This document shows, piece after piece, positions 1 through 9,386 of a stretch of DNA of 64,000 bases. Under the pieces are notes generated by a model. It did no database searches. It saw only the letters and a program-made list of their open reading frames with translations, and was not told where the DNA came from. A program made the translations under genes and the position numbers. The stretch's first letter is position 1. Each line of letters opens with the position of its first letter. This DNA is from Chitinophaga pendula (lineage in GTDB: Bacteria > Bacteroidota > Bacteroidia > Chitinophagales > Chitinophagaceae): contig NZ_CP077769.1 of the NCBI RefSeq assembly GCF_020386615.1, forward strand, positions 1,674,001 to 1,738,000, given 5' to 3'.

Positions 1-30
1 GGCTATACCTTTCCAGGAAGCCCCTTTTTA

Positions 31-1122
31 TTACCTGCGATCTCCCGCACTATCCGCTACTACCTTCGCAATACGGCCCCCCTGACCCGCCAGGTATACC
101 ACCCGCCCATGCAAAGCCCGCTGTGCCACATGATACCCCGCTCTGCTAATATTACGCCAATCTTTTCCGCCGTTCAGCGAAATATCCGTACCCCCCGGAC
201 CCGTCGCCAGCAACCGGTGAGCATCTATATATACGACAGCAGAACGATAGCCGTAAGGCGTCCCCACCGGCAACTCCCACCGACGTCCCCCATTCATCGT
301 CAACGCACAGTTACCTTGCCGTACCGTATCCTTCATATAATCACCGCCTACGGCAATGCCCTTACGTTTATCATAAAATGCCAGGGAAAATACACCCGTA
401 CTGGCCTCGCCCTGTACCACCGGCAGCTTGTAACTCACCGTATGCTTCCGGCCCAATACAAAAAAACGCGACACCGTACCGCCAGTCGCAAAATAAATAG
501 TACCATCTGGCCATAAACGAATACCACTGCCACTAGCCGCAAATAGCGCCTCCCCTTGCTCCGCAACTGGCCCGTCCACCGGCCTCCAATGCTGCCCACC
601 ATCGTTCGTACGCAACATAAAGAAACGGCCTCCCATAGGATCGCCTATGATCACCCCGTCCCGCTCATTGGCAAAATCCATCCCGTCCAGGAAAATACCG
701 GGCGCATCATTAAAATAAACCCGCTGCCAGCTGATACCGCCGTCAGCAGTGGCATAAATATGCGCAGGCGCTCCCGCATTCACCACAATAGCCTTCTGAT
801 CGCTGAAAGCCGATATATCACGCCAGTCGCAACTGTCACAACCAGCCACCCGCTGCCAGCTCCAATTTTTACCTCCGTCCGTACTACGACCAACCATACC
901 CTCCGTCCCCGATACCCATACCACCTGGTCAGATACCACACTCATCCCGCGGATACTCTGAATAGGTCCCTTCACCAACGACTGTATCTCCGGCAAAACA
1001 CCCCCTCCCTGCGCAGCCACCCGCGCCGGAAAAATACTTGCACCTGCGAAGGTCAATAACAATAAAAAGCCGCGTACATCACGGGCCATAGACAACAAAA
1101 ACAGTTTTGTAGACATAAACAT
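31..1122 (-). CDS. Exported Ycf48-like beta-propeller protein
   Basis: A 363-residue secreted protein with an N-terminal hydrophobic segment ending near Ala-Ala-Gln (residues 36-38). The rest is a series of BNR/Ycf48-type propeller blades with recurring S/T-x-DGG-x-x-W motifs (STDGGKNW, ATADGGISWQ, TNDGGQHW, SLNGGKDW). In plants and cyanobacteria Ycf48 helps assemble photosystem II; in Bacteroidota such proteins are uncharacterised exported propellers, so only the fold is claimed. The start could also be Met3 or Met12; all keep the signal peptide. It diverges from the kinase gene at 1334. Confidence 0.75.
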   Translation of the reverse strand: MFMSTKLFLLSMARDVRGFLLLLTFAGASIFPARVAAQGGGVLPEIQSLVKGPIQSIRGMSVVSDQVVWVSGTEGMVGRSTDGGKNWSWQRVAGCDSCDWRDISAFSDQKAIVVNAGAPAHIYATADGGISWQRVYFNDAPGIFLDGMDFANERDGVIIGDPMGGRFFMLRTNDGGQHWRPVDGPVAEQGEALFAASGSGIRLWPDGTIYFATGGTVSRFFVLGRKHTVSYKLPVVQGEASTGVFSLAFYDKRKGIAVGGDYMKDTVRQGNCALTMNGGRRWELPVGTPYGYRSAVVYIDAHRLLATGPGGTDISLNGGKDWRNISRAGYHVAQRALHGRVVYLAGQGGRIAKVVADSAGDRR

Positions 1123-1282
1123 ATTAGCTGAATATCGGGTAATAACAAACTCATATCTTCATATGAGCATAACTGACATAGACCCGCGACCCTTATCATC
1201 TTATTGTCTTTCAATGCAGATGACCCGCCGCCGGATACAGCAAGAAAAATACAAAATCATTAGAAAGTGTGGAGCAGATTTA

Positions 1283-1290
1283 TATATTTG
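1283..1290 (+). promoter_or_regulatory. Candidate -7 box for the sensor kinase gene
   Basis: TATATTTG fits the Bacteroidota -7 consensus TAnnTTTG and lies 43 bases before the GTG start at 1334. No clear TTG element sits 19-21 bases upstream, so this is a partial match. Confidence 0.35.
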
Positions 1291-1333
1291 CAATCAGCCT
1301 TTTAACCTGCTGTCATAATAACCAAACATCGAA

Positions 1334-4300
1334 GTGCATCAACCGGTCCAGATAAATACGCTATTCCTGATACTCTTGTGCTTACTTGCCGGCACTGGAT
1401 TATATGCACAAGATAAGCCCTACATATTCGATGCCTATGGCGTCAACGAAGGCCTTTCCCAAAGCAGCGTACATGATATCATCCAGGACAATCAGGGGTT
1501 CATGTGGATGGCTACCCGCGATGGCGTCAACCGCTTCGATGGATACGTATTCAATGAATATCGCTATAAACCCGCCGTCAGAGAAAAGAACGGAGAAGGC
1601 AAAGGCGACCTCGTACCCCGCGCCGGCAGCGGCGGCAAAGCCGTCATTAACCGCTTCGACCTCAAAGGATATAAAGGATACACCTTCTATACCACCTCCA
1701 AACAACAACTGCTGCTCGCCAACAACAATGGCATCAGCCTCTATGATAAATACCGCAACAGCTTCCGTCAGGTACTCGACGATCCCTCCTGGATCAACGA
1801 ACAGGAAAGAGATGCCATGTCCAAATTCTCCATCCTGGGAGAAGATACCGCCGCACAGCAACTCTGGGTATGGCGACCCATGAAAGGTCTCTATGTCTTG
1901 GATAACAACACCTGGAAAGTAAAACGTATCATCCTCTATCCGCCCGCCATCTCCCGCAAAGGCATATACCCCCAATGCGTACTCAAAGATGGCGATAACA
2001 TATGGCTCAACTTCGAACAGGGAGAACTCATGGCCATGAACATACACTCCCTCCGCCTCACCAGCTACTGTCTGCCAGGTATCACCGGCGATCCCGTCAT
2101 GCGTAACCTGAACCACGACTCCCTGGTCATCGTAGGCAACGGCCATATCGTAATGTTCAATAAAAGACTCAACCAGTTCTCGGACCTGGAATTCGATATC
2201 AATAACGACCTGGGTGAACCCTTCACCCCCTATACCACGGAACTGGACCACGCAGGCAACGTATGGATAGGTGGCAACGATGGGGTACTTATCTATAACA
2301 TCCGCCAAAACGAGATCATTAAACACATCGTCAGCTTCAACACCTTCGAAACCAGGTCCCTCAATAACGTACTCTCCCTCTACCGCGACGCAGCAGACAA
2401 TATGTGGGTAGGCACCGATGGCGATGGCGTAAAGAAATATGCACCGCATAAAAAAGTCTTCAATCTCTACCGATCCCCCTACATCACACATAATATGGTC
2501 AAAGCCATCTATCGGCACGATAATGGCAAACTGTATGTCGGCCTCCTTCAGGATGGCCTCGATATATATGGAGAAGGAGGGAAGTTCGTAGAACGCATAT
2601 CCAACGAACAAACACCAGGCAAATTCCCCGATAACACACTCAGCGCCATCTGCCGCGAAGACTACCAACGCCTCTGGTTCTACTTCCGTACCAGCCACCT
2701 CGGCCTCTTCAACGTCCAGACCAAAGAATTCAAAGATATCACCCCCACCATCCACGAACTGGGCCTCCCTCACCAGGAAAACCCCTTCGCTTTCCTGTGC
2801 AAACGCACCAATGGCGACCTGTACTTTAACTATGGCTGCTACCTGCTCCTACTATCCCAGCCAGGCCGGGAATACAAAACAGCCATCGTACACCAGTTCC
2901 CGGGAGAGATACTGACCAGCTATTTCGAAGACTTCATGGGCAACCAATACGTAGGTACCAAAGCCAACCTGTACTGCAAACACGCAGGAGGCTCCACCTG
3001 GAAACAAATCGCACTGCCCGCAGGTACCAACGTCCGCTCCATCAACAAAAACGCACATAAACAACTACTGCTCGGCACCTCCCGCGGATTATTCATCTTC
3101 GACGAAGCCATGCGGCTTATCAAACACTACAACAGCTACGATTACCCCTCACTCATTAACGATCATATCTACGGCGTACTACTCGACGATAAAGACCGCA
3201 TCTGGATCAGCCACAACAAAGGCCTGTCCCAGATCAACCCCGTCTCCGACGAGATCGCTACTTATAATCATGAAGATGGCCTTCAATCCAATGAATTTAC
3301 TACCGGCGCCTACTTTAAATCCCTCGACGGAGAACTGTTCTTCGGCGGCATAAGAGGCGTCAATGGTTTCTATCCCAAAAACTTCCGCAACAACCCGTTC
3401 GAACCGCATGTCGTGATCAAAAGAATGGAAGTACTGGACAAACCCTACGAATCCGATACCACCATCTCCCTGCTCAAACGGGTCGTTCTGCCATATAATC
3501 ATAATACCATCGCCATCGAATTCGTACCGCTGGAATATACCAACCCGCTGAAAAACAAGGTACAATACAAACTCGAAGGCGCCGATGAAGATTGGGTACA
3601 GGCAGGCACCTTCCGCATGGCCAGGTATACTAACCTCCGCCCGGGCAACTATACCTTCAACGTCCGCGCCTCCAACAACGATGATATCTGGAACAAGAAC
3701 CCGACCGTACTGGAGATCGTCATCCAAATACCCTTCTGGCAATCCCTCTGGTTCCGATTCCTCCTCCTGCTGCTCCTGTTGGGCATCGCCTACTATTTTA
3801 GTACCCTCTACCTGGATTATAAGATCCGCCACGAAAAACTGAAATTGGAAAAAGAACAGGCCGTAGACCAGGAAAGAGCCCGCATCTCCAGCGATATGCA
3901 CGACGACCTGGGATCCGGCCTCTCCACCATCCGCCTCCTCAGCGAGATCGCCAAAAGAAAGATACAAGACCCCTCACAAACCAGGGAAATTGAACGTATA
4001 TCAGAATCCGCAGGCGAACTGGTCGATAAAATGAGCGAAATCATTTGGGCCATGAACTCCTCTAATGACTCCCTCGAAAACCTGATCGCATACATGCGCA
4101 GCTTCGCAGCCGATTTCCTGGAACACGCGCATATCACCCACCAGTTTAACATCCCGGAAACAATTCCCAATATAAAACTCAGCGGCGGCACCCGCCGGAA
4201 TATCTACCTGGCCGTCAAAGAATCACTGCACAACGTTATGAAACATGCCAAAGCCACCGAAGTAACTATCACCATAGAAGTCAAAAAGAATATGACCATC

Positions 4301-4459
4301 GTCATCAAAGACAATGGAAAAGGCTTCGACCAGGAAAAAGTAAGGCTATTCGGCAACGGTCTGAAAAATATTCAGAAGCGCATGCAGGCCGTAGGTGGGC
4401 ATGCAGATATTACTTCACAGAATGGAACGATAGTTTTTCTAGATATACCGTTAAATTAA
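1334..4459 (+). CDS. Propeller-type sensor histidine kinase (HisKA_3 class)
   Basis: A 1041-residue membrane sensor kinase. After a signal peptide (cleavage near Ala-Gln 25-26) come two-component-regulator propeller repeats (about residues 30-690, e.g. GLSQSSVHDI, MWMATRDGVNRFDG), a Y_Y_Y domain (about 700-795), one transmembrane helix (about 803-825), a HisKA_3 phosphoacceptor (SDMHDDLGSGLS, His about 856) and an HATPase domain (KESLHNVMKHA, about 961; GNGLKNIQ, about 1006). Such kinases sense a periplasmic ligand, often a glycan fragment, and phosphorylate a LuxR-type regulator. The NarL-type regulator immediately downstream is the obvious partner. Start is GTG. Confidence 0.9.
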   Translation: MHQPVQINTLFLILLCLLAGTGLYAQDKPYIFDAYGVNEGLSQSSVHDIIQDNQGFMWMATRDGVNRFDGYVFNEYRYKPAVREKNGEGKGDLVPRAGSGGKAVINRFDLKGYKGYTFYTTSKQQLLLANNNGISLYDKYRNSFRQVLDDPSWINEQERDAMSKFSILGEDTAAQQLWVWRPMKGLYVLDNNTWKVKRIILYPPAISRKGIYPQCVLKDGDNIWLNFEQGELMAMNIHSLRLTSYCLPGITGDPVMRNLNHDSLVIVGNGHIVMFNKRLNQFSDLEFDINNDLGEPFTPYTTELDHAGNVWIGGNDGVLIYNIRQNEIIKHIVSFNTFETRSLNNVLSLYRDAADNMWVGTDGDGVKKYAPHKKVFNLYRSPYITHNMVKAIYRHDNGKLYVGLLQDGLDIYGEGGKFVERISNEQTPGKFPDNTLSAICREDYQRLWFYFRTSHLGLFNVQTKEFKDITPTIHELGLPHQENPFAFLCKRTNGDLYFNYGCYLLLLSQPGREYKTAIVHQFPGEILTSYFEDFMGNQYVGTKANLYCKHAGGSTWKQIALPAGTNVRSINKNAHKQLLLGTSRGLFIFDEAMRLIKHYNSYDYPSLINDHIYGVLLDDKDRIWISHNKGLSQINPVSDEIATYNHEDGLQSNEFTTGAYFKSLDGELFFGGIRGVNGFYPKNFRNNPFEPHVVIKRMEVLDKPYESDTTISLLKRVVLPYNHNTIAIEFVPLEYTNPLKNKVQYKLEGADEDWVQAGTFRMARYTNLRPGNYTFNVRASNNDDIWNKNPTVLEIVIQIPFWQSLWFRFLLLLLLLGIAYYFSTLYLDYKIRHEKLKLEKEQAVDQERARISSDMHDDLGSGLSTIRLLSEIAKRKIQDPSQTREIERISESAGELVDKMSEIIWAMNSSNDSLENLIAYMRSFAADFLEHAHITHQFNIPETIPNIKLSGGTRRNIYLAVKESLHNVMKHAKATEVTITIEVKKNMTIVIKDNGKGFDQEKVRLFGNGLKNIQKRMQAVGGHADITSQNGTIVFLDIPLN

Positions 4460-4505
4460 TATAAATTTGTTTTTAATAACATTTAAGTGTTATAACTCTA
4501 AAGAA

Positions 4506-5174
4506 ATGACTGTATACTCTAAAAAGAAATCTCAGGATAACATGGATATCATCTCTGTGGCAATTGTGGAAGACAACCATGATATCCGTACAGCCATGGA
4601 ACTGTTGATAAATGGATCGGAAGGTTATGCTTGTATTGGTACTTTCAACAACGCAGAAACAGCGCTGGAACAAATACCACAACTCATGCCTAACGTGGCA
4701 CTTATGGACTTCAATCTTCCTGGTGGAATGAACGGCATTGAATGCATCGCCCGGCTCAAAGCCGAATTCCCGGATATGCAATTCATGATGCTCACCGTAT
4801 ATGAAGACGATGATAAGATATTTCAGGCCCTTGAAGCTGGCGCCAGCGGATATATCCTCAAAAAAACCTCCCCAGGAGAACTCCTGGAAGCCATCCGCGA
4901 TCTCCACGAAGGCGGCTCCCCCATGAGCTCCCAAATCGCCAGAAGGGTAGTGGCCTACTTCCAAAAACAGGCAAAACCAAACCCTGCCCTCGAAGCACTC
5001 ACCTCCCGCGAAAAAGAGATCCTCGATCAGCTATCCAAAGGATTCCTCTATAAAGAGATCGCCAGCAACCTCTTTATCAGCATAGAGACCGTAAGAAGAC
5101 ACGTACATAACATCTACGAAAAATTGCACGTAAGAAGCCGCACAGACGCAGTTAATAAATATTATAATCGCTAA
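4506..5174 (+). CDS. NarL/LuxR-family response regulator
   Basis: A two-domain response regulator. The receiver domain starts at VAIVEDNHDIR; the phosphoacceptor Asp lies in VALMDFNLPGG (residue 68 from this start) and the conserved Lys in GYILKKTSPGE. The C-terminal LuxR helix-turn-helix begins at LTSREKEILDQLSKG and contains SIETVRRHVHNIYEKL. It follows the kinase in the same operon, so it should be phosphorylated by it. The start is uncertain: ATG 4506 (222 aa) is chosen, ATG 4542 would place the receiver domain right at the N-terminus, and a TTG at 4467 is less likely. Confidence 0.9.
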   Translation: MTVYSKKKSQDNMDIISVAIVEDNHDIRTAMELLINGSEGYACIGTFNNAETALEQIPQLMPNVALMDFNLPGGMNGIECIARLKAEFPDMQFMMLTVYEDDDKIFQALEAGASGYILKKTSPGELLEAIRDLHEGGSPMSSQIARRVVAYFQKQAKPNPALEALTSREKEILDQLSKGFLYKEIASNLFISIETVRRHVHNIYEKLHVRSRTDAVNKYYNR

Positions 5175-5203
5175 ATACCCGCCTCCTCACGATAGATAGG
5201 CGC

Positions 5204-5258
5204 GAAAGGTGAATCAGGAATGATCTATGCCATCCGGCACATCCCAGATTCACCTTTC
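5204..5258 (+). terminator. Hairpin after the response regulator
   Basis: GAAAGGTGAATC (5204-5215) pairs perfectly with GATTCACCTTTC (5247-5258) around a 31-base loop, 30 bases after the regulator stop codon. It is a likely transcript end, without a long T tract. Confidence 0.5.
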
Positions 5259-5284
5259 CCGTTATAAAACTTTCCGTAAAAAGG

Positions 5285-5407
5285 CTAAGATACCACAGCT
5301 CGCTTCCGCAACCGCAGCCGAGCCGCATTCTTGCGGATCAGATGCACCGTTAACACCATCGATGCAATAAGTAAACATGCCAGTTTGAATAGTAAACCCG
5401 TTTTCAT
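5285..5407 (-). CDS. Small membrane protein, 40 aa
   Basis: A short reading frame starting MKTGLLFKLACLLIASM, with one hydrophobic helix (about residues 4-21) followed by a strongly basic tail (RKNAARLRLRKRAV). A single-span topology with a positively charged cytoplasmic end is plausible. It lies just downstream of another tiny membrane ORF on the same strand (5440-5595), which supports both being real. No function can be assigned. Confidence 0.4.
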   Translation of the reverse strand: MKTGLLFKLACLLIASMVLTVHLIRKNAARLRLRKRAVVS

Positions 5408-5439
5408 AGGAACAGCATTTAAAAAGTGTTAGCAAATGA

Positions 5440-5595
5440 CTAACGCATCATCTGCCAGGAATCAAATTTTTTTACTAATTCAGTCAATCGGGAAGAAAAA
5501 CGACTCATAGATACTTGCTCACTCCTCACCAGATACAACATCCAGCCGGCAAAAGCAAGTACGGACAACAGTGGTAATAGGAATAGTATTTGCAT
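5440..5595 (-). CDS. Small membrane protein, 51 aa
   Basis: A 51-residue frame beginning MQILFLLPLLSVLAFAGWML. It has one N-terminal membrane helix (about residues 2-22) and a polar, helical tail (SRLTELVKKFDSWQMM). It sits 32 bases upstream of the 40-aa membrane ORF in the same direction, so the two look like a mini-operon. Not recognised. Confidence 0.4.
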   Translation of the reverse strand: MQILFLLPLLSVLAFAGWMLYLVRSEQVSMSRFSSRLTELVKKFDSWQMMR

Positions 5596-5935
5596 AGGAA
5601 TAGGTTTTTTGCTGTCGTATATACTTGGCTGTAAATATAATTATATTTATCATATAAAGTATTATTCACATAATTTTTTTCTTGATAATATGAAAAGCTG
5701 GTAAACCCCTAAAATCTCCCATTCCTGTAGTTCACCTCCACCTCTCCCATAGCTCAGGTATATCATTCCTATAGTCTACGTATAGCACTCCTATATCCCG
5801 CGCTTTTACACCGATCTCAGCCCCCACGGAGGCCCGCACTCACATTTACAGGCCGTGCCCTCCGGAAAAACACCCAAATACCTGCTCCGCAATCCCCTGA
5901 TTACCAAAAAATAAAGCATAGTGTATAACTTATAC
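5596..5935. other. AT-rich intergenic stretch, no gene seen
   Basis: Between the small membrane ORFs and the parE promoter no convincing reading frame was found. The segment 5720-5800 has loosely repeated TCCTATAG/TCCTGTAG words of unknown meaning. Confidence 0.4.
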
Positions 5936-5966
5936 TTGGGATGATTCCTTTAATCCATTATTTTTG
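5936..5966 (+). promoter_or_regulatory. Bacteroidota-type promoter for the topoisomerase IV operon
   Basis: TTG (5936-5938), 20-base spacer, TATTTTTG (5959-5966) matches the TTG-N19-21-TAnnTTTG consensus well. It gives a leader of about 120 bases before parE. Confidence 0.6.
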
Positions 5967-6091
5967 CCAGCAATCAGATTTTGCTAAAAGTTTTAGTAAG
6001 CGTGCACCAGCCGCCATTCCGACCCCTCCGGAACACCGGAATCCGGGAAACCAGGGCTTTTGTAACAAAAGAAATTGTTCTATAATAGATT

Positions 6092-8005
6092 ATGGCAAAT
6101 ACAGATAATACGGACAAAAAGGACCTTTTCGCAGCCTATACCGAAGACTCCATCCGGTCACTCGACTGGAGAGAACATATCCGGCTAAGACCTGGTATGT
6201 ATATCGGTAAACTGGGAGATGGCTCCAGCATGGATGATGGTATCTATATACTGCTCAAAGAGGTGGCAGACAACTGTATCGATGAGCATACCATGGGCTT
6301 TGGTAAACAAATAGATATCAAAGTGTCAGAACATAGCGTAACCATCCGCGACTTCGGCCGTGGAATACCCCTGGGAAAAGTAGTCGACGTAGTGAGCAAG
6401 ATCAACACAGGCGCTAAATACGACTCCAAAGCTTTCCAGAAATCAGTAGGCCTCAACGGAGTGGGTACCAAAGCTGTAAATGCCCTCTCCAGCTACTTTA
6501 AAGTACAATCCATACGCGATGGCAGAGCAAAAGTAGCCGAATTCGAAAGAGGTGTTCTCGTAAAAGAACATAAAGAAACCTCTACCACCGACGTAAATGG
6601 TACCCTCGTAACATTCACTCCCGATGATACCGTCTTCAAAAATTACCGGTACATCCCCGAATTCCTAGAGAAACAGATCTGGAACTACTGCTTCCTCAAC
6701 GCCGGCCTTACCATCAACTTCAATGGTAAAAAATACATATCCAAAAACGGCCTGCTGGATCTCCTCCAACGACAAACCACCGCGGAAGACCTCCGGTATC
6801 CCATCATCCACCTCAAAGGGGAAGATATCGAAGTCGCCATCACACACGAAAATCAATACGGAGAAGAATACTACTCCTTCGTAAATGGTCAACATACCAC
6901 CCAGGGCGGTACACACCTCGGCGCCTTCAGAGAAGCCTTCGTGAAAACCATCCGCGAATTCTATAAAAAAGATTACGATGCCACCGATATCCGCGCTTCC
7001 ATCTGCGCCGCTATCGCCATCCGCGTACAAGAACCCGTATTCGAATCCCAGACCAAAACCAAACTGGGCTCCGTAACCATGTTCGAAGGTGGTCCCTCCG
7101 TCAAAGCATTCGTACTCGACTTCCTCGCCAAACACCTCGACGACTACCTGCATAAAAACCCAGCCGTCGCCGAATCACTCAAAAAAAGAATCGAACAGAG
7201 CGAAAGAGAACGCAAAGAACTGGCTGGCATCAAAAAACTGGCAAACGAAAGAGCCAAAAAAGCCAACCTCCACAACCGCAAACTGCGCGATTGCCGACTC
7301 CACCTCAACGAAGAATATACCGGTAAAGACAAAGAGGAAATGGCCGTAAAAAGCCTCACCAGCACCCTCTTTATCACCGAAGGTGACTCCGCCAGCGGAT
7401 CCATCACCAAATCCCGTAACGTGGAAACACAGGCCGTATTCAGCCTCCGCGGTAAACCACTCAACAGCTTCGGCCTCACCAAAAAAATAGTATACGAAAA
7501 CGAAGAGTTCAACCTCCTCCAGCACGCCCTCAACATCGAAGAAGGCCTCGAAGGCCTCCGCTATAACAATATCGTTATAGCCACCGATGCCGACGTAGAT
7601 GGCATGCACATCCGCCTGCTGCTGCTCACCTTCTTCCTCCAGTTCTTCCCCGACCTGGTAAAGAACGGACACGTATACATCCTCGAAACACCGCTGTTCC
7701 GCGTACGCAACAAACAACAAACCATCTACTGCTACAGCGAAGAGGAAAAACAAAAAGCAATCAAAAAATTGGGCAACAAACCCGAAATAACCCGCTTTAA
7801 AGGGCTTGGAGAAATATCCCCCGACGAATTCGGCAGATTCATCGGAGAAGATATTAAAATGGATCCCATCATCCTCTCCACAGATATTCATATCCAGAAA
7901 CTACTGGAATACTACATGGGTAAAAATACCCCGGCTCGTCAGGAATTCATTATCAATAACCTGAAGTACGAAAAAGACCTGACAGAAGAAACAGCAGAGG
8001 CCTAA
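6092..8005 (+). CDS. parE: DNA topoisomerase IV subunit B (ParE)
   Basis: A type IIA topoisomerase ATPase subunit, 637 aa. The GHKL ATP site is visible (ELADN-like [33 protein letters not shown]), followed by the transducer and TOPRIM domains with EGDSASG (about residue 430) and [10 protein letters not shown] (about 498). The length is that of ParE/short GyrB proteins. ParE with ParC decatenates daughter chromosomes. The ParC partner lies in the same operon at 9387, which favours parE over gyrB. Confidence 0.93.
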   Translation: MANTDNTDKKDLFAAYTEDSIRSLDWREHIRLRPGMYIGKLGDGSSMDDGIYILLKEVADNCIDEHTMGFGKQIDIKVSEHSVTIRDFGRGIPLGKVVDVVSKINTGAKYDSKAFQKSVGLNGVGTKAVNALSSYFKVQSIRDGRAKVAEFERGVLVKEHKETSTTDVNGTLVTFTPDDTVFKNYRYIPEFLEKQIWNYCFLNAGLTINFNGKKYISKNGLLDLLQRQTTAEDLRYPIIHLKGEDIEVAITHENQYGEEYYSFVNGQHTTQGGTHLGAFREAFVKTIREFYKKDYDATDIRASICAAIAIRVQEPVFESQTKTKLGSVTMFEGGPSVKAFVLDFLAKHLDDYLHKNPAVAESLKKRIEQSERERKELAGIKKLANERAKKANLHNRKLRDCRLHLNEEYTGKDKEEMAVKSLTSTLFITEGDSASGSITKSRNVETQAVFSLRGKPLNSFGLTKKIVYENEEFNLLQHALNIEEGLEGLRYNNIVIATDADVDGMHIRLLLLTFFLQFFPDLVKNGHVYILETPLFRVRNKQQTIYCYSEEEKQKAIKKLGNKPEITRFKGLGEISPDEFGRFIGEDIKMDPIILSTDIHIQKLLEYYMGKNTPARQEFIINNLKYEKDLTEETAEA

Positions 8006-8030
8006 GCGCTCTTCGATCAATGATATGAGT

Positions 8031-8927
8031 ATGGAATTGTTGCATATAGTTTTTGGCGCCGCCTCCAAACCAACCCTGGAAGCCGCTTTTGACCTGGATG
8101 AACAGCTGAAAGGCGAGATGCTGCCCTTCGAAGACGATCTCTCCGTAGGCCCCCTATTCATCCTCGACACAAAAGAAGGCCAGGAAAGTCGCTACCGCTG
8201 GTGGCAACAACTGGCCGGCATACGCGAACCCGAACCTGCACCAGCACAGGAAAATAATACACCGCCTCCAGTATCAACAGCTCCCGGATCCGCCGAAGAT
8301 ACCGATGCCGCCAGGTGCAAAGCCCTCAAAGCCCGGCTCAAAACAGAACCGGAACTACAGGCCTGGATCTGGGCCGGACAAAATGCCCGCGACGTCTGTG
8401 GATACTACTGGCTCGTTAGCCAACTCTACGACTTCGCAGGCCGTATCCATATTATATATCTTAATAACCTGCCATTCCTCAACGAGAAAGGTGCCATATT
8501 TTATCCAACCCACCTCCACCAAATACAACCGAGAGAATTCCTCAAAGCCAAAAAACTGGCCCGCGAAGTCTCCCTCGCAGAATTTGAACTGGATGGCGAC
8601 GAATGGCATCGCCTCATGAACGAAAACGCCGGCATCCGCCAGCTCGAAGGTGGCAAAAAAATAAAAGGAGAATCGGCCGACTTCCACGATAAAGACCTCA
8701 TTAGCCAATCCGGTAAAGAATTCCAAAAAGCCTCCAAAGTAGTAGGCGCCGTCACCGGTAAACTCAAATACCCGGTTATGGACCAATACCTCGGATGGAG
8801 ACTCAAAGAACTCATCGCAGATGGCAAACTGGAAAGCAAAGGCGAACTGAAAACAATACGCGACTTCGAAGTGAAATTGCCTGGCGATCCTTCACCGGAC
8901 AATACAACACCAAATACATCAGCATGA
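8031..8927 (+). CDS. DUF1835/DUF3658 family protein
   Basis: An approximately 298-residue cytoplasmic protein starting MELLHIVFGAASKPTLEAAF (a Met two codons upstream at 8025 is also possible). It resembles DUF1835 proteins: an N-terminal LHIVFG-type segment, a central acidic 'DDLSVGPL' stretch, and a C-terminal helical DUF3658-like part. A low-complexity Pro/Ala/Thr linker lies at about residues 68-95. Function is unknown. It sits between parE and parC and overlaps the next gene by ATGA, so it is cotranscribed with topoisomerase IV. Confidence 0.7.
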   Translation: MELLHIVFGAASKPTLEAAFDLDEQLKGEMLPFEDDLSVGPLFILDTKEGQESRYRWWQQLAGIREPEPAPAQENNTPPPVSTAPGSAEDTDAARCKALKARLKTEPELQAWIWAGQNARDVCGYYWLVSQLYDFAGRIHIIYLNNLPFLNEKGAIFYPTHLHQIQPREFLKAKKLAREVSLAEFELDGDEWHRLMNENAGIRQLEGGKKIKGESADFHDKDLISQSGKEFQKASKVVGAVTGKLKYPVMDQYLGWRLKELIADGKLESKGELKTIRDFEVKLPGDPSPDNTTPNTSA

Positions 8928-9325
8928 TCACCGTGACGCCTTTACAATTATTAGGACAAGACGATAGAGGAAGCAACTTCTCCTGGCTCACAGACCGGAC
9001 CGGCGAGTTCCTGCTCTGCTACCGCCACGCAGGCTCCAGCAGCGGACAACACTACCACACCGGCGCCAGCGCCAACAAAAACCCGGAAGTGATGTACCTG
9101 CTCAACGGACAAGCAACACTACACTGGTGCACACTCAATGACATAACAATACACACCGTCATCGCTACCGCACCAGCCAGAATAGAAGTACCGGCCAATA
9201 TCTGGCACCAGCTCATCGCGGTCACCGACTGCACCTTCATCGAACTCAATACCGTAGAAGACGTCCGGAACGATTCCATCAGGATATGGAAAGAAGACCT
9301 GGAAAAAACACTAATGGCGCGCTAA
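8924..9325 (+). CDS. Small cupin-fold protein
   Basis: A 133-residue single-domain cupin. The start is set by the ATGA overlap with the preceding gene (ATG 8924, upstream stop 8925-8927); a longer frame from 8795 would overlap that gene by 130 bases. Cupin motif 1 appears as GQHYHTGASANKNPEVMYLL, with His residues and Glu as candidate metal ligands, and motif 2 as PANIWHQLIAV. It probably binds a metal and a small ligand; the substrate is unknown. It is third in the parE-parC operon. Confidence 0.75.
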   Translation: MITVTPLQLLGQDDRGSNFSWLTDRTGEFLLCYRHAGSSSGQHYHTGASANKNPEVMYLLNGQATLHWCTLNDITIHTVIATAPARIEVPANIWHQLIAVTDCTFIELNTVEDVRNDSIRIWKEDLEKTLMAR

Positions 9326-9386
9326 ACAATAGTTAGCACACCACAGCAATAAATTAGTTTATCTCTTATTTTTTTGACGACGGCAT

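Noticed and set aside
4467..4505. N-terminal extension of the response regulator from a TTG
   Set aside because: The extra residues (FLITFKCYNSKE) lie before the receiver domain, have no family support, and would start 8 bases after the kinase stop with a rare codon.
7175..7891. Long antisense frame inside parE (and similar long minus frames inside the kinase and parC genes)
   Set aside because: C-rich third positions of the real genes produce stop-free antisense frames; their translations are Phe/Val/Gly-rich and match nothing.
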